17,094 bases of DNA from Kiritimatiellia bacterium. GTDB lineage: Bacteria > Verrucomicrobiota > Kiritimatiellia > RFP12 > UBA1067. Shown one piece after another: positions 7,495-14,304 of the stretch (its first letter is position 1; each line of letters begins with the position of its first letter). The stretch covers positions 1 to 17,094 of the forward strand of contig JAFRBA010000277.1 of NCBI GenBank assembly GCA_017405115.1, given 5' to 3'. Under the pieces are notes generated by a model. That model saw only the letters and a list, made by a program, of their open reading frames with translations, was not told the origin of the DNA and did not search any database. A program made the position numbers and the translations under genes.

Positions 7495-7899
7495 TCACCT
7501 ACCTCCACATAGCAGCCCTATCAGTCCGCATATACCAGATGCCATCTTCTTCAAGCCGCGTCCCATCTGAGCCCTGCAGTCCCGAGTGTCGTAAAGAAAC
7601 TTGCGCGTGGCATAGCCGGCGACCTTTACGGCCTCGTCGCACATCTGCCCTTCGCTCATCCGAGCCGCGACTCCAGTGTCAAGGAGCCCACCGGAGAGAC
7701 AGAATCGGTATAGCTTCGGGGGGCGCTCGCGAAAGCCGCCGCCCCGGCTGCCGAATCCTCCTCTGGGCTTGTAATGTCCCCCGCCTCCCACGCTTACATG
7801 GGTCACATTGGTGACATGAGTCACGTTCGTGACGTGTATGTTGGCACCTGGCGCGTACACGCCCGGATAGCTGTATCCATTACCAGTGAACCTGCGCAT
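7495..7899 (-). CDS. Unknown small protein with HVTNVT repeats
   Basis: I do not recognise this 134-residue protein. It has no N-terminal signal peptide. Residues 20-36 contain two copies of HVTNVT followed by HVSV, which would form an alternating beta-type strand. A Gly/Arg-rich linker (GGGGHYKPRGGFGSRGGG) follows. The second half has four cysteines and ends in a short hydrophobic Gly/Leu segment (GICGLIGLLCGG). An ATG 14 codons earlier is open, but the ATG at 7899 is preceded by AACAAGAAAGGATAAAACA, almost identical to the leader of the gene starting at 10136. It sits 45 bases after the 17-residue ORF and is probably in one operon with the 530-residue protein. Confidence 0.6.
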   Translation of the reverse strand: MRRFTGNGYSYPGVYAPGANIHVTNVTHVTNVTHVSVGGGGHYKPRGGFGSRGGGFRERPPKLYRFCLSGGLLDTGVAARMSEGQMCDEAVKVAGYATRKFLYDTRDCRAQMGRGLKKMASGICGLIGLLCGGR

Positions 7900-7944
7900 T
7901 GTTTTATCCTTTCTTGTTTTGTGTTTGACCTCGCTCGCCATTTG

Positions 7945-7998
7945 TCATGGGAGGATGTGGAGAAATATTACGTAAAGTATTATCACTAGAATCGCCAT
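7945..7998 (-). CDS. 17-residue hydrophobic peptide MAILVIILYVIFLHILP
   Basis: This tiny ORF begins one base after the stop codon of the 530-residue gene. It has a perfect AAGGAGGTG ribosome site formed by that gene's last codons, with ideal spacing. The peptide is almost entirely hydrophobic and just long enough to cross a membrane. Its position suggests translational coupling to the upstream gene. It could be a membrane-active peptide, a small subunit, or a leader for the 134-residue gene that follows. Expression is not proven, but the ribosome site is the best in the whole cluster. Confidence 0.5.
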   Translation of the reverse strand: MAILVIILYVIFLHILP

Positions 7999-7999
7999 G

Positions 8000-9592
8000 T
8001 TACACCTCCTTTCCACAACGCCCGCCATATTCCTCGTAAATGGCTCTGCCTGTCTTCTTGATCTCGCCAACTGTCTGCGCTTCGCAGTCATCTACGACGA
8101 AACGCAGCGTCTTCGTAAGCTCCGCCGGCAAGGTTTTCGTGGCTTTGTAAATATCACGTATGCTCCAGGCTGTTGTTCCCACAACCACTGCACCCCCAAC
8201 GAAGTCGAGTATCGGCAATGGCCCGTCAACCAATGCGGCGCCAGCACCAACAGCCGCTGAACCCGCTATGCGGGCAGCCGCCCTGCCAAGAATCCTCGAG
8301 ATGTGGTTGACCGTGAATCGAATGCATGCAGCTTCGAAGACAACGCTGATGGCCGCAGCAATCTGTCCTTCGAGAAGTTTGCGCTTGCTTTTCTCGATGC
8401 GATCGCCGCCATCAGTCAACAGGCCCTTGAACGCTTCGTCGCCTGGCAGCTCAATCGAATCAAGCTCGACTTCAAGCTCGCGCTGGAACGACTTCCTCTC
8501 CGCCTCGGCGTTTCTCAGGAAGATCACAAGATGTGCGTTGACCTTGTCACGCGCATCGTACAGCCCCCTGTAGAAATCGGCTTCGAGATCCCGCTTAATG
8601 CTCTGCTCCGTCCGGTTGCCCTTGGATATCTTGTCCTTGACGAGCGTCACGAGCAGGTCCTTGCATCGGGAGAAGGCCCCGAACTTGCTCGCCACGCTCG
8701 GGATCCCGTCCCGCACTTCGCCAAACCTCGCAGACGCCTCGGACTCGACGTCGGACACGAACGTCGCATAGTGCCGGTCGAGCGCGGCGATGTAGTTCGC
8801 CCGCAGCTGCGCGACCTTCTTGGCGCGCTCGGCGACCCGCGCCTTTTGGCTGGCGGCAGCGTCATGCCCAGTTGGAGACTGGTCGCCATCCGGAGTCCCG
8901 GACTTGACGATTCGCCACACGCCGACAACCGACAAGAGCAGGAATCCAGCAAGCATGACGATCAGCTCCACTCTGGTGAACCCAGGATGCGCACTAGCGG
9001 GAGCCGACGGTGCCACGTCGATGACGTCTGCCGCGCCGTCGGCGACGGGCTCGGAGCTTCGCATCGTCGCCGTCCGCCTGGCGGCGACAAGTTTGCTCCA
9101 GTTCCTGACGAGCGAAGCCCACGGCCAGATGAACCAGACTAGAAAGGCCATCGCGCCTGCGGTTGCCATTCCCACCAGCCATCTGATTGGCGAGGTCACG
9201 GTTTCTGCTATGCGCTCAGCGAGTTCAGGCTTCTCCCTGACGGCCTCCTTCACGCCTTCGCCCATCTGCTGCACGCCGTCTGCCGTTTCATGCGCCGCGA
9301 CGACCGCCGCCGTACCGACACCTGCAGCCAGCAGCTGCTTTGCCGTCACCTTCTTGGCCACCCCTTCGGCGATTCCCCCCGCCGTCCGCTTCGCGGCCTC
9401 GCGCTCGGTAGTAACGGCGGCAAGCTTGGTGCCCCCGCGTACAGCAGCTTCGCCCGCGGTTCGCAGCCCGATCTTGGCCGCCAAATTCTCACCGCCCTTG
9501 ATTGCGGCTTTTGCCGACAAGGACGCAGGTGATGCGAAAGCATTTACGCACATCGCGAGAATCGATGCAATCCCAACTATGGTCTTTTTCAT
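8000..9592 (-). CDS. Large secreted/membrane protein with internal prepilin-like motif
   Basis: I do not recognise this 530-residue protein. The ATG at 9592 starts a Sec signal peptide (cleavage likely after NAFA, residue 20). An Ala/Gly-rich helical region (to about 130) follows, then a transmembrane segment (138-162, including FLVWFIWPWASLV). At 204-226 G-FTRVELIVMLAGFLLLSVVG matches the type IV prepilin pattern, with Glu at +5 after the Gly-Phe bond. Residues 245-410 look like a charged helical or coiled-coil region. A Gly/Ala-rich hydrophobic hairpin (440-475, with VDGPLPILDFVGGAVVVG) and a charged tail complete it. It starts 25 bases after the glycine-zipper gene and is probably cotranscribed with it. 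Membrane anchoring is evident; function is unknown. Confidence 0.7.
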   Translation of the reverse strand: MKKTIVGIASILAMCVNAFASPASLSAKAAIKGGENLAAKIGLRTAGEAAVRGGTKLAAVTTEREAAKRTAGGIAEGVAKKVTAKQLLAAGVGTAAVVAAHETADGVQQMGEGVKEAVREKPELAERIAETVTSPIRWLVGMATAGAMAFLVWFIWPWASLVRNWSKLVAARRTATMRSSEPVADGAADVIDVAPSAPASAHPGFTRVELIVMLAGFLLLSVVGVWRIVKSGTPDGDQSPTGHDAAASQKARVAERAKKVAQLRANYIAALDRHYATFVSDVESEASARFGEVRDGIPSVASKFGAFSRCKDLLVTLVKDKISKGNRTEQSIKRDLEADFYRGLYDARDKVNAHLVIFLRNAEAERKSFQRELEVELDSIELPGDEAFKGLLTDGGDRIEKSKRKLLEGQIAAAISVVFEAACIRFTVNHISRILGRAAARIAGSAAVGAGAALVDGPLPILDFVGGAVVVGTTAWSIRDIYKATKTLPAELTKTLRFVVDDCEAQTVGEIKKTGRAIYEEYGGRCGKEV

Positions 9593-9617
9593 TTGTGTTT
9601 TCCTTTTTATGTTACTT

Positions 9618-10136
9618 TTACTTGCGAAAAAACTTGTAGAGCTTCCATCCCCCGAACCCAACGGCCGCGACTCCACCAACGACGGCCACGGGAATCGCCC
9701 AGGCAGGAGCAGTCACGATTGTCGTGGTCGTAGCAATCGGTATGCCAAGCCAACCGGCGACTGTCGTAGCAATGGATCCACAGACTGCGGCCCCTGTCGT
9801 GGCACCAGCCGCAGCTAGGGGAACTGTTGCGGCAATCGCCGTTCCACCCGTTGCAATGCCTGCGCCTGCGCCGAGAACCGCACCTGCACTTCCACCGACG
9901 ATTCCACCAACGGCCGCGCCTGCTCCCGTTATTGCAGCCGCGCTTACTCCTGCCGTAGTGATCGTGGTGGTCACCCCAATGGCGGCAGCGGTTGCGCCCA
10001 CTGCGCATGCGCCTGTCCCGGCGACAATCGCTCCGTTCTCGACAAACGAACGTGTGTTCTTGTTCATGCTTCCATTCTCCTTTCTTGCCCCATTGGACCG
10101 GGTTTCGCCATTCTCCACTTCTTCTCTCGTAGTCAT
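9618..10136 (-). CDS. Glycine-zipper, Ala/Gly/Thr-rich membrane protein
   Basis: This protein has 172 residues from the chosen start. Residues from about 35 to 165 are nearly all Ala, Gly, Thr, Val and Ile, with repeated GxxxG/AxxxG spacing (GAGAAVGGIVGGSAGAVLGAG). Such glycine zippers pack transmembrane helices tightly and occur in channel- or pore-forming and envelope proteins. The C-terminus is basic (WKLYKFFRK). There is no cleavable signal peptide. The ATG at 10136 follows AACAAGAAAGGATAAAACA, a leader shared with another gene here. An internal ATG at 10067 also has AAGAAAGGAG upstream and would give 149 residues. A bipartite promoter motif lies 58 bases upstream. Function is unknown. 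Confidence 0.65.
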   Translation of the reverse strand: MTTREEVENGETRSNGARKENGSMNKNTRSFVENGAIVAGTGACAVGATAAAIGVTTTITTAGVSAAAITGAGAAVGGIVGGSAGAVLGAGAGIATGGTAIAATVPLAAAGATTGAAVCGSIATTVAGWLGIPIATTTTIVTAPAWAIPVAVVGGVAAVGFGGWKLYKFFRK

Positions 10137-10147
10137 GTTTTATCCTT

Positions 10148-10177
10148 TCTTGTTCGGACACCTCTTGTTCGGACACC
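10148..10177 (-). repeat. Tandem 15-bp leader repeat GGTGTCCGAACAAGA x2
   Basis: Two perfect adjacent copies lie in the 5' leader of the glycine-zipper gene, between its promoter motif and ribosome site. A further copy of GGTGTCCGAACAA occurs at 11031-11043, at the matching place in the LRAT-like gene leader. The shared position suggests a leader-RNA control element or common descent of the upstream regions. Confidence 0.7.
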
Positions 10178-10194
10178 GGCACCCGTCACTTTAT

Positions 10195-10220
10195 ACAAGC
10201 ATCATCAAGTCCGCATTTCC
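10195..10220 (-). promoter_or_regulatory. ECF-like promoter motif, glycine-zipper gene
   Basis: On the minus strand GGAAAT (10215-10220), 14 bases, then GCTTGT (10195-10200). It is one of six related sites in the small-protein region, and the only one with G in place of A in the second box. It probably drives the glycine-zipper gene and the 530-residue gene behind it. Confidence 0.5.
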
Positions 10221-10271
10221 GTTCATTCTGGAAACTTCTCGTATCTTCTCTTGCCGGCGACGAGGCGCAGC

Positions 10272-10997
10272 CTACGCGAAATCGCCAGTCGATCGCCACG
10301 AGACGTGTGAGACGCCGAACTTGTCGCGCAAGGCGCCGGCGATGCGGTTGATCGACCAAGTCGGAAAGTCCTGGTCTTCGCCCGTAATGCAGTAGCGCGT
10401 GAACATATGGCAGTTGTTGAACGCAAGGCTATACTTGCCGCGATGACCAAGCGCGGCCTCGGCGCGACGGGCAATCGTCTCGCTGCTCAGGGCTCGCCAC
10501 TTTCCGTCCTCGTTGGAGGACGCGACGTAGATGTACGCGCCTGTGCGCACAAGTCCATCGCCATGCAGGAACTCGGACGGCGACACCTCCCGCACAATTG
10601 CCTCGCCTTCATCCTCCGTGACCTCGACAATGCGGTCATGCCCGACATAGACTCCTGAATGGGTTGCACTGCCGCACGCGAGGTCTATTTTGAGGATCGA
10701 ACCTCGCTTCGGCTTGACAGTGTCGCAGAACACCTTCTTCACGAAGCTCTCGCCAACTTCCTTCGTTACACCGCAGAGCGCAGCCCCCGCAATAGCATTT
10801 GTCGCCACGCCAAGCGCGGTCTTGCGGGCGACAACACCGACCGCTCCCTTCACCGCAAGGCCAAGCCCGGCAGACGCCCCGAGGCCTCCAAGTATTGAAC
10901 CCAGCCCCGTAGAGGCCGATGCTGCGGCAGCAGCGGTCAAGACTCCAGCGCCAAGCGCCGAAACGGCAGCTCCAATCAGGGGAAGCACGAAAATCAT
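10272..10997 (-). CDS. Membrane-anchored LRAT-like (permuted NlpC/P60) protein
   Basis: This 241-residue protein has two parts. Residues 1-75 are a Gly/Ala-rich hydrophobic segment (GLGSILGGLGASAGLGLAVKGAVG). Residues 95-205 resemble an LRAT domain, a circularly permuted NlpC/P60 papain-like fold: RGSILKIDL, then H113 in THSGVYVGHDRIVEV, and a late catalytic Cys in NNC(196)HMF, matching the family's H-x-G-I/V-Y-V-G and N-C-E-H-F boxes. Bacterial members are thought to act on acyl or amide bonds, but the substrate cannot be read from the sequence. The ATG at 10997 follows AAGAAAGGAAAACAAAG. A longer frame from 11117 would run through the promoter motif and is rejected. The gene stands between nrdD and the glycine-zipper gene, with its own promoter motif. 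Confidence 0.75.
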   Translation of the reverse strand: MIFVLPLIGAAVSALGAGVLTAAAAASASTGLGSILGGLGASAGLGLAVKGAVGVVARKTALGVATNAIAGAALCGVTKEVGESFVKKVFCDTVKPKRGSILKIDLACGSATHSGVYVGHDRIVEVTEDEGEAIVREVSPSEFLHGDGLVRTGAYIYVASSNEDGKWRALSSETIARRAEAALGHRGKYSLAFNNCHMFTRYCITGEDQDFPTWSINRIAGALRDKFGVSHVSWRSTGDFA

Positions 10998-11059
10998 CTT
11001 TGTTTTCCTTTCTTTTCCTTTGTCACTTTTTGTTCGGACACCATTGCCCGCTATTTTGT

Positions 11060-11085
11060 ATAAGCAGTTGCCGTCGTCCATTTCC
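11060..11085 (-). promoter_or_regulatory. ECF-like promoter motif, LRAT-like gene
   Basis: On the minus strand GGAAAT (11080-11085), 14 bases, then GCTTAT (11060-11065), about 62 bases before the ATG. The stretch GGCAACTGCTTAT is identical to that of the site at 13922-13947. Confidence 0.55.
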
Positions 11086-11197
11086 GGCGCACATCTGGAT
11101 TTTCTATTCAACGGCATAGACCGCGTCTGCGATCATGGCACCTGCGATGACCGCGAACTTGACCTGACACTTTGTTGTTTAAGCTGATCATCTCTCG

Positions 11198-12841
11198 TTA
11201 TCCGTTCGCCCTGCGCAAGGACTCCTCGAATTTCTTGCCAGTGGCAAACTCATCAAGAACTTCAAGGTAGCCGCTTACACGGCGGATGCGTTTGACTGAT
11301 GTCGAGCCGCAATTCGGGCAGACATCGAAAGTCCCCCTCGTCCCGCACTCATTGCACAAGTCGAGGGGAAAGTTCACGCCCAGATACGACACTCCGCACG
11401 CTGTCGCCAGCCCGACGATGTCGCTTATCGCCTCAATATTGCCGATGGGGGCCTCACGCAATTCAACATACGATATGCTCCCGCCGTTTGCGAAACGATG
11501 AAAAGGCCCCTCGACCGACAGTTTGCGCGCGATGCTGACGCCGGAATCAACGGAAATGTGAAACGAGTTGGTGTAAAACCCCTTGCGCCAGCATGCAGCT
11601 TCGGGGAATCGCCTTGAATCTTCATCTGCAAACCGCCCAGATATCCCCTCCCCCGGAGACGCCAGAAGCGCAAAATTCAACCCAGTCGCAACGCTAAACC
11701 CATCCACGATGCCGCGCATGGCCTCAAGGATATTCTCGGCGAGGCGGACACCTCCACCAGTGCTCAGCATGTCCTCGCCCAGCATCTCCACTGCCTCTGA
11801 AACTCCTATAAATCCCACGGAATATGTTCCCTGACGGCAGATGTCTTCGGCATTGTCGGCGTGCCAGCACCCCGAGTCTGCCACTTCGGCAAGGTAATGA
11901 CTCGCCTTTAGCGTCTCTGCACGGAGAATCAGCACGCGTCTTGCCGCATCCATGATCTCCGCAAGGCGCGTAAGAAAAGTTTCTACGTCTTGCGACTCAA
12001 GCGCAATGCGCGGCAAATTAACGGAAACCGCAGCAATGTTTCCGCGTCCGACGGAACCATTGTTCCCGTTTCTGTTTGCATACACCCTGGTGCGACACCC
12101 CATGATGTTCAGCAGCCATGGATCGCAGTCGGCGTTCGGCTTGGAATCCATCAGCAGATATGTCGGTATCATCTTCTTTGCCGTGCAGGCACAGGCACGC
12201 TGGAAGAGATCATGGTTTACACCTCCCACTCCGTTGATGTCGCGCTTCACCTTGAAAACGATATTCGGCCGGGTAAAGTCGCCTGGGAGAGACTCAAATG
12301 CGGCAATCGACTCCCGGGTGACGGCACGCCCCCATTCGCTCGTATCCAGCCCCATGTTCAGCGTCACATAGAAGTTCTCGCATGCATTGCGCAGACGATG
12401 CGTACTCAGCCCGGAGAAGAACCGAACCGCCTCCTCGCGGAACGCCGCGAAGTTCGCGTCTGTGGGAGCGACCCCGCAGCCGACCAATGCCGCAGCCATG
12501 TCGCGGTCGAAGTTCCCGCAGCCAATGCCGCCTGTCTGTCGTTGCCCGACAGTGTAGATCATGGACTTGACCTGTTCAAACACATCCGCGATCTTCCCGT
12601 AGTCGGTTTTGCTGCGCACAAGCCCTGGGCGAAGGTAGCTCTCTGGCAACGGCGTTGAGCAGTTCCCGACATCGTTCCATCCATCGAGGTCATGGATATG
12701 GATGACGCCGGCACGATGGAGGTCTGCGAGCTCCTGCGGCAAGGCGGCGAGCACACGCGCCTTTTCGGCCCTTGCGCCCTCGGCGAAATTGCGCCCGGCG
12801 TGGGTATCACGGACAGCGGAGTTTTCCTTTACGATGTTCAT
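11198..12841 (-). CDS. nrdD: Anaerobic (class III) ribonucleotide reductase, large subunit
   Basis: NrdD reduces ribonucleotides to deoxyribonucleotides without oxygen, using a glycyl radical. This 547-residue protein has the core motifs: VIHIHDLDGWNDVGNC(61)S, the active-site C249 in NIMGCRTRVYANRNG, NSFHISVD, and a C-terminal zinc site C496/C499/C508/C511. The glycyl-radical loop is RVSGY with G524; many NrdDs have Cys rather than Ser before the Gly. There is no N-terminal ATP-cone, so it lacks the usual allosteric activity site and is shorter than the roughly 700-residue E. coli enzyme. The ATG at 12841 follows GGAAAGGA just after the nrdG stop, so the two are cotranscribed. Confidence 0.93.
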   Translation of the reverse strand: MNIVKENSAVRDTHAGRNFAEGARAEKARVLAALPQELADLHRAGVIHIHDLDGWNDVGNCSTPLPESYLRPGLVRSKTDYGKIADVFEQVKSMIYTVGQRQTGGIGCGNFDRDMAAALVGCGVAPTDANFAAFREEAVRFFSGLSTHRLRNACENFYVTLNMGLDTSEWGRAVTRESIAAFESLPGDFTRPNIVFKVKRDINGVGGVNHDLFQRACACTAKKMIPTYLLMDSKPNADCDPWLLNIMGCRTRVYANRNGNNGSVGRGNIAAVSVNLPRIALESQDVETFLTRLAEIMDAARRVLILRAETLKASHYLAEVADSGCWHADNAEDICRQGTYSVGFIGVSEAVEMLGEDMLSTGGGVRLAENILEAMRGIVDGFSVATGLNFALLASPGEGISGRFADEDSRRFPEAACWRKGFYTNSFHISVDSGVSIARKLSVEGPFHRFANGGSISYVELREAPIGNIEAISDIVGLATACGVSYLGVNFPLDLCNECGTRGTFDVCPNCGSTSVKRIRRVSGYLEVLDEFATGKKFEESLRRANG

Positions 12842-12854
12842 TATCCGTCCTTTC

Positions 12855-13322
12855 CTACGCAACCTTCATAAAACGCTGGTTGGAAGATCCGACGAACGCC
12901 ATTGTGCTTGTCTTAAGCTCATAGCGGAACTCTCCAACCTTGAGCCAGTCGACTTTGTCCAGGACATCCTTCGGCACTTGGCCTTTCTGGCGCCATGTGT
13001 AAAGAGCGACGTCAAACCCGTTCTTTTTGAGCGCCGCAAGCAGTATCCGCAGTCCACCCGCCTGAGCAAGCGGCTCGCCGCCGGAAACCGTCACCTTCCT
13101 GATCGGAGACTTTCTAAGCTCGGAGACAATGTCGTCTACCGACATTACTGTTCCGCCTTCCTGTGAATGCGTCGACGGGTTGTGGCAATGGGCGCACTTC
13201 ACCTCCCTGTCGCATCCCTGAAGGTAAACCACGAGCCGAATGCCAGGCCCATCGGCGACCGAACCGTTTAGATCGATGCCGTTCACGCGCAGAGTCGCCT
13301 GACTGGGGTCAGCGTGTTCCAT
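12855..13322 (-). CDS. nrdG: NrdD-activating radical SAM enzyme
   Basis: NrdG uses S-adenosylmethionine and a [4Fe-4S] cluster to place the glycyl radical on NrdD. The 155-residue protein shows DGPGIRLVVYLQGC, the CHNP box, KVTVSGGEPLAQAGGL (SAM-binding GGEP) and a C-terminal KVGEFRYEL. The cluster cysteines are C37-x5-C43-x2-C46, whereas the textbook radical SAM spacing is C-x3-C-x2-C. The ATG at 13322 has AAGGAG 6 bases upstream and overlaps the end of the 58-residue ORF by 14 bases. Longer frames start at 13343 and 13379 but lack as good a ribosome site. It lies 13 bases before nrdD. Confidence 0.9.
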   Translation of the reverse strand: MEHADPSQATLRVNGIDLNGSVADGPGIRLVVYLQGCDREVKCAHCHNPSTHSQEGGTVMSVDDIVSELRKSPIRKVTVSGGEPLAQAGGLRILLAALKKNGFDVALYTWRQKGQVPKDVLDKVDWLKVGEFRYELKTSTMAFVGSSNQRFMKVA

Positions 13323-13485
13323 GTTTTGCTCCTTCGTGTCCATCGGCGGCAAGCGATCGCAAGGCGTTGGCCTGCTCACGCGTAATTATCCTTGGACGAG
13401 GGCCTTTTATCGTTGGATCGTCATGATTCGGCGGCCATATCTCATAGCCGCAAAGGTTTAACAACATTTCGCGAAGCGATTTCAT
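13309..13485 (-). CDS. 58-residue unknown protein upstream of nrdG
   Basis: The ORF starts MKSLREMLLNLCGYEIWPP, continues with a Pro/Lys/Arg-rich turn (IKGPRPRIITREQ), and ends in a charged helix. I do not recognise it. Support for it: a ribosome site (AAAAAGGAAAG) at good distance, a 45-base gap from the DUF697-like gene, and a stop that overlaps the nrdG start, which suggests coupling. It is soluble, unlike its hydrophobic neighbours. It may be an accessory or regulator of the reductase genes, but that rests on position only. Confidence 0.5.
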   Translation of the reverse strand: MKSLREMLLNLCGYEIWPPNHDDPTIKGPRPRIITREQANALRSLAADGHEGAKHGTR

Positions 13486-13530
13486 AGTTTTCTTTCCTTT
13501 TTCAATGTTGCAATCAATGCCATGTCTCGT

Positions 13531-13893
13531 TCATGCGGCCATATCCTCGAAATCATTTACGAGTGCCCATCCTGCGGCCTCAATAAGACCTGCCGAAACT
13601 GTCGCAGCGAAGGCGGAGCCAAGAAACGGCACAAGCTTGCCGAGTTCCTTCGTTATCACCTTTAACGGCTGCTTGAGGAGGGTCTTCTTCAGCGCGTCAA
13701 CCGCCATGACCTTGGCCGTGCTTTTGGGTATGTTCTGCCCGAACACCAAGGCAAGGCTAATTGCCATGCTCACCATCGCCGCCGTATCCGCAGCGATACC
13801 GACGCCCGGGATCGGGACGACGTTGCCGCCACCGGCCGCAGCCGCGTGGGAGTGGATAATGTAGTGACACTTCTCCTTCTGGGTTTTTGTCAT
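13531..13893 (-). CDS. DUF697-like small membrane protein
   Basis: This 120-residue protein contains the pattern HAAAAGGGNVVPIPGVGIAADTAAMVSMAI, which resembles the core of DUF697-type membrane domains (Ala-rich helix, PIPG turn, then a helix with a conserved T/M face). A second hydrophobic hairpin spans about 86-112. In known proteins this type of domain is often joined to a GTPase; here it stands alone. The ATG follows AAAAGGAATAAGACT. Two bipartite promoter motifs lie upstream, and the 58-residue ORF, nrdG and nrdD follow on the same strand with no terminator I can see. Function is unknown; membrane location is likely. Confidence 0.65.
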   Translation of the reverse strand: MTKTQKEKCHYIIHSHAAAAGGGNVVPIPGVGIAADTAAMVSMAISLALVFGQNIPKSTAKVMAVDALKKTLLKQPLKVITKELGKLVPFLGSAFAATVSAGLIEAAGWALVNDFEDMAA

Positions 13894-13921
13894 AGTCTTA
13901 TTCCTTTTGTTGTTGCCTTAG

Positions 13922-13947
13922 ATAAGCAGTTGCCCTCACCAATTTCC
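13922..13947 (-). promoter_or_regulatory. ECF-like promoter motif, proximal, DUF697-like gene
   Basis: On the minus strand GGAAAT (13942-13947), 14 bases, then GCTTAT (13922-13927). The start codon is 28 bases from the second box, giving a short leader that still holds the ribosome site. Confidence 0.5.
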
Positions 13948-13961
13948 GGCAGGCACCCTGT

Positions 13962-13986
13962 ATAAGCATTCATCCCGCTGGTTTCC
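13962..13986 (-). promoter_or_regulatory. ECF-like promoter motif, distal, DUF697-like gene
   Basis: On the minus strand GGAAAC (13981-13986), 13 bases, then GCTTAT (13962-13967). It lies 40 bases upstream of the proximal copy and has a one-base shorter spacer, so it may be a second start site or a decayed copy. Confidence 0.4.
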
Positions 13987-14031
13987 GAGTTTCCGAACAG
14001 AACACTTGCTCCACGCTGTCAGACTCTGGCC

Positions 14032-14241
14032 TTAGGTGCACGCATGTGGCGTCTCGAGTATCGCCCTCAATGCGTTTCCCATTCGCCAAACGACATCCTC
14101 CCCGTCATTGTGCGGCGATTCATCTAGGGCTTCGCTCGAATCGACTATCCCCATCACGAAAAAGGCCGCAAAGCCCACCACTCCGAAGGCGACAATCACA
14201 AGAGTTACGGCGATTTCTATCAGAGCTAATGTTAGCATCAT
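14032..14241 (-). CDS. 69-residue single-helix membrane protein
   Basis: Residues 2-33 are a long hydrophobic segment (LTLALIEIAVTLVIVAFGVV onward), either an uncleaved transmembrane anchor or a signal anchor. The rest is soluble and acidic around residues 33-49 (SSEALDESPHNDGEDVV), then carries a short helix. I do not recognise a family. The start is ATGATG after AAAGGAAAAGAAG. A bipartite promoter motif sits 36 bases upstream, so the gene appears to be a separate transcription unit of the same regulon. Confidence 0.6.
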   Translation of the reverse strand: MMLTLALIEIAVTLVIVAFGVVGFAAFFVMGIVDSSEALDESPHNDGEDVVWRMGNALRAILETPHACT

Positions 14242-14277
14242 CTTCTTTTCCTTTGTTCAATTGTTTCAACACAGGGA

Positions 14278-14303
14278 ATAAGCCCCCATCTTGCTATTTT
14301 TCC
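14278..14303 (-). promoter_or_regulatory. ECF-like promoter motif, 69-residue gene
   Basis: On the minus strand GGAAAA (14298-14303), 14 bases, then GCTTAT (14278-14283). It starts just beyond the stop codon of the 23-residue ORF, so the two small genes are independently promoted. Confidence 0.45.
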
Positions 14304-14304
14304 G

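Noticed and set aside
9724..10395. Plus-strand Ala/Pro/Val-rich frame of 223 residues
   Set aside because: It is antisense to the glycine-zipper gene and its low complexity mirrors that gene's. No ribosome site supports it.
11111..11194. Peptide-like frame VKFAVIAGAMIADAVYAVE between nrdD and the LRAT-like gene (minus strand)
   Set aside because: It resembles a hydrophobic peptide, but there is no start codon in frame after the preceding stop and no ribosome site. It could be a relic of another small gene.
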